In this document: positions 6,812 to 14,739 of the stretch, in pieces
Layout: each line of letters begins with the position of its first letter
Position numbering within the stretch: the stretch's first letter is position 1
Source of the DNA: an uncultured Caldimonas sp.
GTDB lineage: Bacteria; Pseudomonadota; Gammaproteobacteria; Burkholderiales; Burkholderiaceae
Length of the DNA stretch: 26,513 nucleotides
Direction: 5' to 3'
Assembly (NCBI RefSeq): GCF_946480305.1
Contig: NZ_CAMLJQ010000053.1
Span: 1 to 26,513, forward strand
The notes under the pieces: model-generated
The model's database searches: none
Seen by the model: the letters and a program-made list of their open reading frames with translations, nothing else
What the model was told of the DNA's origin: nothing
Program-made: the position numbers and the translations under genes

Positions 6812-7543
6812 TCACGCCTTCCGGGGCGCAGCCCGACGGCCCCGCCACCACTGCGACGCCAGCAGGCAGGCCGCCGCCCAGGCGGCACCGAGCGCCCAGC
6901 CGGCCAGCACGTCGCTCGGCCAGTGGACGCCCAGGTAGACCCGGCTGAAGCCGACCAGAACCGTCAACAACACCGCCACCGCAAGCAGGTAGACGGCCGC
7001 ACGCCGGCTCGGCTGCAAGCTGGCGAGCAGCGCACCGAGCGTCAGGTAGACCACGGCCGACATCGTCGCGTGGCCGCTGGGGAAGCTCAAAGTGAGCACG
7101 GGCACCCCATGCGGCACCAGGTCGGGACGGGGGCGTTCGATCAGCAGCTTCAGCGCATGGCTGGCCGCCAGCCCCCCGGCCACCGCGCAAGCGAGCATGA
7201 GCGCGGTCCCCCAACGCCGCAGGATCACCAGGTAGCCCAGGGCCGCCAGCGTCACCAACGCGAGCACCGAGGTGCTGCCCAGCGCCGTCACGTCGCGCAT
7301 GGCGAGTTCCAGCCACCACGGCCCCTTGGGGTCGGACAGGTCTTGCGCGTGCCGCAGCATCAGCAGCAGGCGGCGGTCGAGTGCGTCGGTCTCGCCTTCG
7401 ATCACTTCGTCGGCAAGTTCGAGAAAGGTCCAGCCGGCCACCGCGGCAAGCAGCGCCAGCAGCAGCGGCATCAGCAGGGCCCGGCGCTCGACGACGAGGC
7501 GCAGCCCCGAGCGCCAGGCCGCGGGAGGAAGGTGTTGGAGCAT
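6812..7543 (-). CDS. PAP2-family membrane phosphatase
   Basis: Members remove phosphate from lipid phosphates or undecaprenyl pyrophosphate at the membrane. All three PAP2 motifs are present in the 243-aa protein: K132...RPRP (137-140), PSGH (155-158) and S200-R201-x5-H207-x3-D211; H158 and H207 are the expected catalytic histidines. Hydrophobic segments lie at about 24-45, 92-108, 113-133, 160-176, 184-200 and 212-230. The start is ATG 7543. It is divergent from the exosortase cassette across a 159-bp intergenic region that holds 11-bp-spaced direct repeats, so shared regulation is possible. An undecaprenyl-cycle role would fit the GT51 gene in that cassette, but this is only inference. Confidence 0.88.
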   Translation of the reverse strand: MLQHLPPAAWRSGLRLVVERRALLMPLLLALLAAVAGWTFLELADEVIEGETDALDRRLLLMLRHAQDLSDPKGPWWLELAMRDVTALGSTSVLALVTLAALGYLVILRRWGTALMLACAVAGGLAASHALKLLIERPRPDLVPHGVPVLTLSFPSGHATMSAVVYLTLGALLASLQPSRRAAVYLLAVAVLLTVLVGFSRVYLGVHWPSDVLAGWALGAAWAAACLLASQWWRGRRAAPRKA

Positions 7544-7586
7544 GGCGCGCTGCTACAGGCAAGCGCTGTGCCGGCGCGCGCCCAGC

Positions 7587-7605
7587 CTTCACACGGACTT
7601 CACAC
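7587..7605. promoter_or_regulatory. Direct repeat CTTCACA-N4-CTTCACA, candidate response-regulator site
   Basis: CTTCACAC occurs at 7587-7594 and again at 7598-7605, a repeat distance of 11 bp. Two 7-mers separated by four bases is the architecture bound by OmpR/PhoB-family response regulators. It sits 44 bp upstream of the PAP2 start and about 98 bp upstream of the VIT gene, so it could control either or both. A second direct repeat, CAAGCGCTG, lies at 7560-7568 and 7635-7643. Confidence 0.4.
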
Positions 7606-7702
7606 ACTCGCGCGGCCACTTCGAACCTGCTTCGCAAGCGCTGGTGATCCTTCGGGCCATCGTCCGCCCCCTCAAGGCGGCACTTGCTCAAGGAGAACTG
7701 TC

Positions 7703-9769
7703 ATGACCACCAAAGACGGCACCGAAGCTCAGGGAACCCTCCACACCTGGAGCACATGGAGCGCGCTGCTCGTCGCCATCATCTCGACGCTGCTGCTGAT
7801 CGCCTGGAACCCGGCCCGGGCCGACGATTCGGAGGCGCCCAAGGCCGAGAGCCCGTACTTCCACGTCGCCAGCGACGATCCCGCAACCGACCGCCTGCCG
7901 CTGAAGTCGACGCGGGTCGACGTGCGCATCGTCGGCGTCATCGCCGATGTGACCGTGACGCAGCAGTACCGCAACGAAGGCCAGCGCCCGATCGAGGCAC
8001 GTTATGTATTCCCCGGCTCCACGCAGGCCGCCGTCTATTCGATGAACGTGCGCCTCGGCGAGCGGCTGCTCACCGCCAGCATCCGCGAGAAGCAACAGGC
8101 CCGCATCGAGTACCAGGCGGCCAAAGCGGCCGGCCAGACCGCCGCACTGCTGGAGCAGCACCGCCCCAACGTGTTCCAGATGCAGGTCGCCAACATCCTG
8201 CCCGGAGACGACGTGGCGGTGGAGCTGCGCTATACCGAGCTGCTGGTGCCCACCGAAGGCCGCTACCAGTTCGTGTTCCCCACCGTCGTCGGCCCGCGCT
8301 ACAACAGCCCGGCATCGCAGAGCGCCGGCGAGAAGTGGGTGGCCCAGCCCTACCAGCAGGCCGGTGAAGCACCGAAGAGCGGCTTCGATTTGCGCGTGAG
8401 CATCGACGCGCCCATCACGGTGCGCGAAGTGCGCTCCGGCTCGCACGCCATCGAAGTCGAAGGGCTGGACACGCGCCGCGCGCGGATCAACCTGGCCGCG
8501 AACGAGGGGCCGGCCAACAACCGCGACTTCATCCTCGACTACCGCCTGGCGGGCGACCGCATCGAGTCCGGCGTGATGCTGTTCGAAGGCGCGGAAGAGA
8601 ACTTCTTCCTCGCGATGATCGAGCCGCCCAAGGCCATCCCCTTGCAGCAGATCAACCCGCGCGACTACATCTTCGTCGTCGACATCTCCGGCTCGATGCA
8701 CGGCTACCCGCTCGACACCGCGAAGGCCCTGCTGCGCCGGCTGATCGGCAGCCTGCGCCCGAGCGACACCTTCAACGTGATGCTGTTTGCCGGCAGCAAC
8801 CAGATGCTCGCACCGCAGTCGGTGCCTGCGACGCCGGCCAACATCGCGCAAGCCCTGCGCACGATCGAGGAGGTGCGAGGCAGCGGCAGCACCGAGATCG
8901 TGCCGGCGCTGCGCCGCATTGCCGAGTTGCCGCGGGGCGACGCGCTGTCGCGCAGCGTCATCGTCGTGACGGACGGCTACGTGACGGTCGAGCGCGAGGT
9001 GTTCGAGCTGGTGCGCAAGAACCTCAACCAGTCCAACGTGTTTGCGTTCGGCATCGGCAGCTCGGTCAACCGGCACCTGATCGAGGGCATTGCGCGCGCC
9101 GGCCAGGGCGAGGCCTTCGTCGTCACGAAGCCCGAGGAAGCCGACGCCCAGGCCGAACGCCTGCGCCGCATGATCGAGGCGCCGGTGCTGACGCGTGCAC
9201 AGGTGCGCTTCGAGGGCGTGGACGTGTACGACGTGGAGCCACGGCAACTGCCCGACGTGCTCGGCGGCCGACCCGTGGTGGTGTTCGGCAAGTGGCGCGG
9301 CGATGCGGCCGCGCTCGCCAACGCCCGCCTCGTCATCGAAGGCCAGACAGCCGAAGGCGCCTACCGGCAAGAGCTGCCGATGGCGGGCCGTTCCGACCGC
9401 ACCTCCGCCGCGCTGCGCTACCTGTGGGCGCGCCATCGCATCGCGCAGCTGTCGGATCAGGAAGCGCTCGAAGGCGGCGACGCCTACAAGGAGACGATCA
9501 CGCAACTGGGCCTGCGCTACAGCCTGCTGACGCAGTACACGAGCTTCATCGCGGTGGACCGCATCGTGCGCAACACCCAGCCGCAGCAGGCCGAGAGCGT
9601 CGACCAGCCGTCGCCCATGCCGCAGGGCGTGAGCAACCTCGCCGTGGGCGCGGCCGTGCCCAGCACGCCGGAGCCGGCCGCCTGGCTCGCACTGCTGGTG
9701 ACGCTGGGGATCGTCGTGGCCGCCGTGGTGGCGCGGCGCCGCAACGAACAACGCCATCGCGTCGAATGA
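7703..9769 (+). CDS. VIT and von Willebrand A domain protein with PEP-CTERM sorting signal
   Basis: This 688-aa envelope protein has an N-terminal signal segment (about 17-40, cleavage near ARA-DD), a VIT domain (about 50-185), and a von Willebrand A domain (about 320-490) with the metal-site residues DISGS (D327, S329, S331), T397 and D424. The C-terminus reads STPEPAAW (654-661), a hydrophobic helix (about 660-677) and an arginine cluster (678-680), which is a PEP-CTERM exosortase recognition signal. The exosortase gene starts inside its stop codon (ATGA at 9766-9769), so this is the obvious substrate. VIT-vWA proteins are known targets of dedicated sorting enzymes in other bacteria. AAGGAG lies seven bases before ATG 7703. 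The ligand of the vWA domain is unknown. Confidence 0.9.
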   Translation: MTTKDGTEAQGTLHTWSTWSALLVAIISTLLLIAWNPARADDSEAPKAESPYFHVASDDPATDRLPLKSTRVDVRIVGVIADVTVTQQYRNEGQRPIEARYVFPGSTQAAVYSMNVRLGERLLTASIREKQQARIEYQAAKAAGQTAALLEQHRPNVFQMQVANILPGDDVAVELRYTELLVPTEGRYQFVFPTVVGPRYNSPASQSAGEKWVAQPYQQAGEAPKSGFDLRVSIDAPITVREVRSGSHAIEVEGLDTRRARINLAANEGPANNRDFILDYRLAGDRIESGVMLFEGAEENFFLAMIEPPKAIPLQQINPRDYIFVVDISGSMHGYPLDTAKALLRRLIGSLRPSDTFNVMLFAGSNQMLAPQSVPATPANIAQALRTIEEVRGSGSTEIVPALRRIAELPRGDALSRSVIVVTDGYVTVEREVFELVRKNLNQSNVFAFGIGSSVNRHLIEGIARAGQGEAFVVTKPEEADAQAERLRRMIEAPVLTRAQVRFEGVDVYDVEPRQLPDVLGGRPVVVFGKWRGDAAALANARLVIEGQTAEGAYRQELPMAGRSDRTSAALRYLWARHRIAQLSDQEALEGGDAYKETITQLGLRYSLLTQYTSFIAVDRIVRNTQPQQAESVDQPSPMPQGVSNLAVGAAVPSTPEPAAWLALLVTLGIVVAAVVARRRNEQRHRVE

Positions 9770-10650
9770 ACACGCGCGGGAGCATGAGCATGGGTGCTGT
9801 TTCGATCCCTTGGGCGCCAACGATCGCGACGTCGAGGCTCGGCCGCTGGCGCGAGCGGCTGGACCGCCTGCCACCGTGGGCCTGGGTCGCCGCTCAGGCT
9901 GCGGCGCTGTGGCCGCACTGGCACTGGGCCGCTGCACGTGTGGCCGACGGCTCCGACGACCCGCTCGGCCTGGCGGCACTGGGCGTGCTGCTGATGGCCG
10001 TCTGGCGTGCTGCCCCGCAGATGCGCGCCGCGCCCGCGCGATGGGCGTTGACCGGCGCGCTGCTCGCCACCGCGGCGGCCACGGCCGCCCACGTGCTGGC
10101 GCCACCGCTGATCGGCGCCATGTTCGCGGCGCTCGCCGTCGCGCTGGGCGTGGCGGCACTGCTGCCGCCCGGAGCACCGGTGCTGCCGCTGACCGGTTTG
10201 TCGCTGCTGGCGCTGCCGGTCATCTCGTCGCTGCAGTTCTACGCTGGCTATCCGCTGCGCGTGCTCACCGCGCAGCTCAGCACCTGGGCCCTGCAGCTCG
10301 GTGGCGTGGCCGCCGAGCGCAGCGGCAGCGCGATGCAGGTCGACGGCCACCTGGTGATCGTCGACGCGCCCTGCTCCGGCGTGCAGATGGCGTGGCTGGC
10401 GTACTTCACGGCGTTTTCGATCGCCTGGTGGACGGGCTCTCGCGACCTGCGCACCTTGCGCCGCCTGCCGTGGGTCGGCGCCATCGTGCTGCTCGGCAAT
10501 GCGGTGCGCAACACCTGGCTGGTGCTGATGGAAACCCGCTGGCAGGGCGCTCCTGGATGGGCGCACGACGCCATCGGGCTCACCGTGCTGACGCTGGTGT
10601 GCGGCGGCATCGCCGTCGTGATGTTGAAGGAGGACACGCGCCATGGCTGA
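9766..10650 (+). CDS. Exosortase (PEP-CTERM transpeptidase family)
   Basis: Exosortases are multi-pass inner-membrane cysteine enzymes that cleave PEP-CTERM tails and transfer the protein to a cell-surface acceptor. The 294-aa product shows the three catalytic landmarks: C203 in DAPCSGVQM, R248 in GNAVRNTW and H267 in HDAIG. Hydrophobic segments cover most of residues 35-290, and LQFYAGYPLRVLTAQLSTWA (156-175) matches the segment that usually precedes the cysteine. The start ATG 9766 overlaps the VIT stop (ATGA); ATG 9784 or 9790 are possible alternatives. The gene overlaps the next one by 8 bases. I cannot assign the exosortase subclass by eye. The adjacent PEP-CTERM VIT protein is the likely dedicated target. 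Confidence 0.88.
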   Translation: MNTRGSMSMGAVSIPWAPTIATSRLGRWRERLDRLPPWAWVAAQAAALWPHWHWAAARVADGSDDPLGLAALGVLLMAVWRAAPQMRAAPARWALTGALLATAAATAAHVLAPPLIGAMFAALAVALGVAALLPPGAPVLPLTGLSLLALPVISSLQFYAGYPLRVLTAQLSTWALQLGGVAAERSGSAMQVDGHLVIVDAPCSGVQMAWLAYFTAFSIAWWTGSRDLRTLRRLPWVGAIVLLGNAVRNTWLVLMETRWQGAPGWAHDAIGLTVLTLVCGGIAVVMLKEDTRHG

Positions 10651-11176
10651 ATCGATGCGTCATCGACTCGAACGCAAGCTGTTGTGGGCAGCGGTGCTCG
10701 TGCTGTGCGCGCTGCTGCCGTTGTGGAAGAGCGCGCCGGCCGTCACGCCATCGAGCGCGCCGTCGATCGAATGGCCCCGCACATGGGACGGCCGGCCGCT
10801 GCGGCCAATGAGCCTGAGCGACGTCGAGGAACGCTTCGCGCGGCGCTTCCCGGGCCACATCGCCCGGCTCACCGACGGCGAGAACGTGCTGGTGGTGCGC
10901 GAGGTGCACGAGCCCACGCGCATGCTGCACCCCGCCGCCGACTGCTACAGGGGCCTCGGCTACGAGGTGGCGGGCGCCCAGCTCGAGCGCGATGCCGACC
11001 GGAAGCTCTGGCGCTGCTTCATCGCGGAGCGCAACGGCCAGAAGCTGCGCGTGTGCGAGCGCATCGTCAATCCGCACGGCGTCGCGCACACCGACACCTC
11101 CGACTGGTTCTGGGCCGCGGCACTCGGCCGCACCGAAGGCCCGTGGCAGGCGATCACGATCGCGAGGCCGCTATGA
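10643..11176 (+). CDS. EpsI-like exosortase-associated protein
   Basis: EpsI-type (DUF3485) proteins accompany exosortases, sometimes fused to them, and have no established reaction. The 177-aa product has one N-terminal membrane helix (about 13-28) and a periplasmic domain containing MLHPAADCYRGLGYEV (94-109), which parallels the HSPxxCY...GW pattern of EpsI, followed by a basic strand with C125 and C138. C101 is the conserved cysteine. AAGGAGG (10627-10633) precedes ATG 10643 by nine bases, inside the end of the exosortase gene. Its stop overlaps the next start (ATGA at 11173). The EpsI assignment rests on pattern and position rather than a strong match. Confidence 0.65.
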   Translation: MAESMRHRLERKLLWAAVLVLCALLPLWKSAPAVTPSSAPSIEWPRTWDGRPLRPMSLSDVEERFARRFPGHIARLTDGENVLVVREVHEPTRMLHPAADCYRGLGYEVAGAQLERDADRKLWRCFIAERNGQKLRVCERIVNPHGVAHTDTSDWFWAAALGRTEGPWQAITIARPL

Positions 11177-12474
11177 CGCGCATGAAGAAATGGTTCCTGG
11201 CCCTTGCCGTGTCCGTCGGCATCGCATTGCTCATCGCAGGCACGATCCTGCTCACGGCATTGAAGGCGCTCGAAGCGCAGTCCGACGACGATTGGTCGAT
11301 GGACGTGCGCATCGGCCCGTTCTCGAGATCGCTGAGCGTGCCCGCGCTGATCCGTGCCGGCACGCACCCGCTCGGCATGCAGGCGCTCGACGGCCGGCGC
11401 CTGCCCACGCCCGCGGGGGTGGTGCAATGGCGCGCCTTCGGCGAGGTGCAGACGCTCTACGGGAGTTGCGAGCCTTGCGTGCTGCGCTTGCCCGCGCTCG
11501 GGCATGCGCCGGTGACGTTGCCCCGCGCCGCGTGGACCATCAAGCGCAACGGCCAGAACGAGTTCCGCGGCACCGTTGCGCTGGGCGTGGGCGACCAGGC
11601 CATCCGCGGCGCGTGGCGCGGCGAGCTCGACGGCAGCGCGCTGTCGATGCAGATCCATCTGCAGCAGGCACCGCTGGCCCACTACTACGCGCTGTTCGGC
11701 AGTGCGATTCCCGAGTTGCAGCACGCGCGCATCGAAGGCGCGGCGAGCATGCAGCTGCGCGTGAGCCTGCCGACCGGCGAGTGGCAGGTGCGGCCGCAGG
11801 TCGAGGGCTTCCAGGTCTACGGGCTCGGCACCGAAGCCTTGCTCGGTGCACAGCCGCCTCGCGCCTGCGCCTCGTCCAAGGCCGCCACCAACGCCGCGTG
11901 GGGCCGCTGGCTGCCGCTCGCGGTGCTCTCCGCCGAGGACCAGCGCTTTCACGAACACGGCGGCTACGACCTCGCCGAGATCAACGCCGCATGGCAGCGC
12001 AACCAACGCAACGACGCGCCGATGCGCGGCGCGAGCACGCTCACGCAGCAGCTCGCCAAGCTCGTCTACACCGGCGACGACCGCACCCATGTGCGCAAGT
12101 TGCGCGAGTTGCTCTACGCGGTCGAGATGGAACGCACGCTCGGCAAGGCGCGCATCCTGAACCTGTACCTGTCGCTCGCGCCCTGGGGCGAAGGGCGTTG
12201 CGGCGCCCAGGCGGCCGCGCTGCGCTATCTCGGCAAGCCAGCCGACGAACTGTCTCCGATCGAAGCCTCCTGGCTCGCCAGCCTGCTGCACAGCCCCGAC
12301 GCCGACCTGCAACGCTGGCGCGCGACCGGCGAGGTCGACAGCCGCCGCATCGCGCTCGTGCTGGACGGCATGCGCCCGGTGCCGCCGGCGGTGAGGCGCG
12401 TGCAGCTGCAGAAGGTGCCGCAGTGGAAGCCCCGGGGGTCGAGGCGCGACCCGCCCTCCACCGCCGAGATGTAG
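11173..12474 (+). CDS. Membrane-anchored GT51 transglycosylase-like protein with extra N-terminal domain
   Basis: GT51 enzymes polymerise lipid II into glycan strands. The 433-aa product has a signal anchor (about 7-30), a unique 200-residue periplasmic domain with a CxxC pair (C99, C102), and a C-terminal GT51 domain (about 245-380). Visible motifs are SAEDQRFHEHGGYD with the expected catalytic E255, GASTLTQQLAK (286-296), RKLRELLYAVEME (308-320; E312 candidate second glutamate) and ARILNLYLS...GEGRCG. Two changes stand out: the usual KN after TQQL is KL, and YLN is YLS, so activity or specificity may be altered. No transpeptidase domain is present. It is translationally coupled to the EpsI-like gene by ATGA, tying glycan chemistry to the exosortase system. 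Confidence 0.82.
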   Translation: MTRMKKWFLALAVSVGIALLIAGTILLTALKALEAQSDDDWSMDVRIGPFSRSLSVPALIRAGTHPLGMQALDGRRLPTPAGVVQWRAFGEVQTLYGSCEPCVLRLPALGHAPVTLPRAAWTIKRNGQNEFRGTVALGVGDQAIRGAWRGELDGSALSMQIHLQQAPLAHYYALFGSAIPELQHARIEGAASMQLRVSLPTGEWQVRPQVEGFQVYGLGTEALLGAQPPRACASSKAATNAAWGRWLPLAVLSAEDQRFHEHGGYDLAEINAAWQRNQRNDAPMRGASTLTQQLAKLVYTGDDRTHVRKLRELLYAVEMERTLGKARILNLYLSLAPWGEGRCGAQAAALRYLGKPADELSPIEASWLASLLHSPDADLQRWRATGEVDSRRIALVLDGMRPVPPAVRRVQLQKVPQWKPRGSRRDPPSTAEM

Positions 12475-12532
12475 CGCGGCCGGCTCTCGTGCGTCCGTAA
12501 CGGCCCGGTACGGCACGTGCCTGCCAAGCCGG

Positions 12533-12538
12533 CACAAT
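12533..12538 (+). promoter_or_regulatory. Possible -10 box (CACAAT) for lemA
   Basis: CACAAT lies about 70 bases upstream of the lemA start in a spacing typical for this group, but no good -35 box is found 16-18 bases upstream. A GGCACGTGCC palindrome (12512-12521) lies just ahead, flanked by a longer inverted pair GCCGGCT/AGCCGGC (12479-12485/12527-12533) that could be a terminator stem for the exosortase cassette. Confidence 0.25.
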
Positions 12539-12608
12539 GGCCCCCAACCATTGAATGCCGCGAGGTCGTCCCCATGTCGCCCTCGCCGATACTCACGGAG
12601 GCCCGAAC

Positions 12609-13217
12609 ATGAACGCACGAACATTCGCCACCCGCTGGCTGCTCGCCCTGAGCCTGGTCCTCGGCCTGGGCGGCTGCGGCTACAACGACTTCCAGCGACT
12701 CGACGAGCAAGTGAGCGCTTCCTGGTCCGAGGTGCTCAACCAGTACCAGCGGCGCGCCGACCTGATCCCCAACATCGTCGCCACCGTCAAGGGCGAAGCC
12801 AACTTCGAGCAGGAGACGCTGACCCGCGTGATCGAGGCACGCGCCAAGGCCACCTCGATCCAGGTGACGCCCGAGACGCTGAACAACCCGGAGGCGTTCA
12901 ACCGTTTTCAACAGGTGCAAGGCGAGCTGTCGAGCGCGCTGTCGCGGCTGATGGCCGTGAGCGAGGCCTACCCCAACCTGAAGGCCAACCAGGGCTTTCA
13001 GGACCTGCGTGTGCAACTCGAAGGCACCGAGAACCGCATCACCGTCGCGCGCAACAACTACATCAAGGCGGTGCAGCAATACAACACACTGGCGCGCAGC
13101 TTCCCGAGCAACCTGACGGCCATGGTGTTCAGCTACGAGCCCAAGCCCAACTTCAGTGTGGCGAACGAGGCCGCCATCTCGGCGCCGCCGACGGTCGACT
13201 TCGGCGCCTCGCGCTGA
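12609..13217 (+). CDS. lemA: LemA family lipoprotein
   Basis: The 202-aa product has a lipoprotein signal with lipobox LGGC (C23 as lipid site) and the LemA helical-bundle domain: YNDFQRLDEQVSASWSEVLNQYQRRADLIPN near the N-terminus and NPEAFNRFQQVQGELSSALSRL in the middle, then RNNYIKAVQQYN. LemA proteins are membrane-anchored and of uncertain role; they often sit upstream of TPM-domain genes, as here. GGAGG (12597-12601) precedes ATG 12609 by seven bases; the frame extends upstream but without a better start. The gene is followed 16 bases later by a TPM-domain gene on the same strand. Confidence 0.92.
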   Translation: MNARTFATRWLLALSLVLGLGGCGYNDFQRLDEQVSASWSEVLNQYQRRADLIPNIVATVKGEANFEQETLTRVIEARAKATSIQVTPETLNNPEAFNRFQQVQGELSSALSRLMAVSEAYPNLKANQGFQDLRVQLEGTENRITVARNNYIKAVQQYNTLARSFPSNLTAMVFSYEPKPNFSVANEAAISAPPTVDFGASR

Positions 13218-13233
13218 GCGCCGAGCGATCGCG

Positions 13234-14148
13234 ATGAGCGCCACCCTCGCGCGCATCTGTTGGCGGTGGTGCCTGCCGCTGTGGCTGGCATTTGGTGCAA
13301 CCGCCGGCTGGGCACAGGACGTTCAGCCGGTGCCCGAGCTGACCGCCCGCGTGATCGACCAGACCGCCACGCTGAACGCCACCGACCGCGCCGCGCTCGA
13401 GGCCAAGCTCCAGGCGGTCGAGAGCGAGCGAGGCAGTCAGATCGTCGTGCTGCTGGTGCCCACCACCGCCCCCGAGGACATCGCAGCCTATGCCTACCGC
13501 GTGGCCGATACCTGGAAGATCGGTCGCCGCGACGTGGGTGACGGCGTGCTGGTGGTCGTCGCGAAGAACGATCGGCGCATCCGCATCGAGGTGGCGCGGG
13601 CGCTGGAAGGCGCGATTCCCGACCTCGCCGCGCGGCGTGTCATCGACGAGGCGATGATGCCGGCCTTCCGCGCAGGCGACTTTGCGGGGGGGCTGTCGAC
13701 CGCGGTCGACCGGCTCTCGGGCCTGATCGCAGGCGAAGGCTTGCCGGAGCCGAGCCGTGCGGCCAAGGGCGGTGGTTCGTCGGGCATGCAGTTCGGTGAC
13801 CTGGCCGTCTTCCTGTTCGTCGGCGCGCCGATCATCGGTGCCGTCCTCAGCGGCATCCTCGGGCGCAAGCTCGGTGCGCTGGGTACCGGCGGCGCAATCG
13901 GCGCCATGAGCTGGTGGTTCACCTCCAGCCTGTTCATTGCCGGCATCGCCGGGTTCGTCGCGCTGATCCTGGTGCTGGTGCTCGGCGTGGGCGCGGCCGC
14001 CTCGCCGGGCCACGGTCGGGGTCGGCGCCACCACACACCCATCATCTGGGGCGGCGGCGGAGGGGGTGGAGGTTTCGGCGGTGGCGGCGGCTTCTCGTCG
14101 GGCGGCGGTGGCAGCTTCGGCGGCGGTGGCGCCTCTGGTGGCTGGTGA
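13234..14148 (+). CDS. TPM-domain membrane protein with glycine-rich tail (YgcG type)
   Basis: The 304-aa product has a signal peptide (cleavage near GWA-QD, residue 27), a TPM domain (about 33-170; RVIDQTATLNATDRAALEAKL, then GVLVVVAKNDRRIRIEV and RVIDEAMMPAFRAGDF), hydrophobic segments at about 190-215 and 225-255, and a glycine/serine-rich, low-complexity C-terminus (about 270-304). TPM domains have been linked to photosystem repair in plants, but the bacterial role is unclear. The start is ATG 13234, where the signal peptide begins. It sits between lemA and a second TPM gene, a conserved arrangement. Confidence 0.9.
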   Translation: MSATLARICWRWCLPLWLAFGATAGWAQDVQPVPELTARVIDQTATLNATDRAALEAKLQAVESERGSQIVVLLVPTTAPEDIAAYAYRVADTWKIGRRDVGDGVLVVVAKNDRRIRIEVARALEGAIPDLAARRVIDEAMMPAFRAGDFAGGLSTAVDRLSGLIAGEGLPEPSRAAKGGGSSGMQFGDLAVFLFVGAPIIGAVLSGILGRKLGALGTGGAIGAMSWWFTSSLFIAGIAGFVALILVLVLGVGAAASPGHGRGRRHHTPIIWGGGGGGGGFGGGGGFSSGGGGSFGGGGASGGW

Positions 14149-14160
14149 GCGGGGCGAACC

Positions 14161-14667
14161 ATGAACAAGCTGATCCGACTCCTCAAGCACCGCTGGTGGG
14201 ATGACGCCGACACCCGGCGCCTGCTCGGGGCCGACGCGCTCCAACGGCTCGAACAACGCGTGCAGGCCAGCGAGGAACGCCACAGCGGCGAGATCCGCCT
14301 GTGCATCGAAGGCGGCCTGCCGCTCGGCTACCTGTGGCGCAACGCCACGGCGCATGACCGGGCCCTCTCGATGTTCGGCAAGCTGCAGGTCTGGGACACC
14401 GAATTGAACAACGGTGTGCTGATCTACCTGCTGCTGGTCGAGCACCGTATCGAGATCGTGGCCGACCGGGGCTTGGCGCGACACGTGACACAGGCGCAGT
14501 GGGACGAGATCGTGCACGGCATGAGCGACACCTTTCGCGCCGGACGCATCGAAGAAGGGCTCAACCGCGCGATCGATGCCGTCACCGAGTTGCTGGTGCG
14601 GCACTTCCCTGCCGTCGAAGGGCAAGTGAATCGCGACGAGTTGTCGAACCGTCCGCACGTCGGGTAA
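14161..14667 (+). CDS. Second TPM-domain protein (168 aa)
   Basis: The product is a short, cytoplasm-facing or soluble TPM-domain protein. Visible family features are LEQRVQASEERHSGEIRLCIEG (about 32-53), NNGVLIYLLLVEHRIEIVADRGL and MSDTFRAGRIEEGLNRAI. It has no signal peptide or membrane helix, unlike its upstream neighbour. It starts 12 bases after the first TPM gene and ends the lemA-TPM-TPM operon before a strong hairpin at 14681. Function is not established for the family in bacteria. Confidence 0.88.
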   Translation: MNKLIRLLKHRWWDDADTRRLLGADALQRLEQRVQASEERHSGEIRLCIEGGLPLGYLWRNATAHDRALSMFGKLQVWDTELNNGVLIYLLLVEHRIEIVADRGLARHVTQAQWDEIVHGMSDTFRAGRIEEGLNRAIDAVTELLVRHFPAVEGQVNRDELSNRPHVG

Positions 14668-14680
14668 CGGGCACTAGTGA

Positions 14681-14714
14681 CAACGCCCGCGGGCTTTGCA
14701 GCCGGCGGGCGTTG
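14681..14714. terminator. Shared hairpin between convergent TPM and atpC genes
   Basis: CAACGCCCGCGGGC (14681-14694) pairs with GCCGGCGGGCGTTG (14701-14714) with one mismatch and a six-base loop. It lies between the stop codons of the TPM gene (14667) and atpC (14740), so it can serve both directions. T-runs are short on either side, so termination is likely but not certain to be intrinsic. Confidence 0.65.
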
Positions 14715-14739
14715 GTCATTCAGGCCAAACCTGACTCGA

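Noticed and set aside
7688..10177. 829-codon minus-strand frame opposite the VIT gene
   Set aside because: Shadow of the VIT and exosortase genes, which carry intact motifs on the plus strand.
12585..12592. GCCGATAC ahead of lemA, resembling a sigma-28 -10 box
   Set aside because: The sequence 11 bases upstream (TCGTCCCC) does not match the -35 element, and a start site there would fall on the ribosome binding site.
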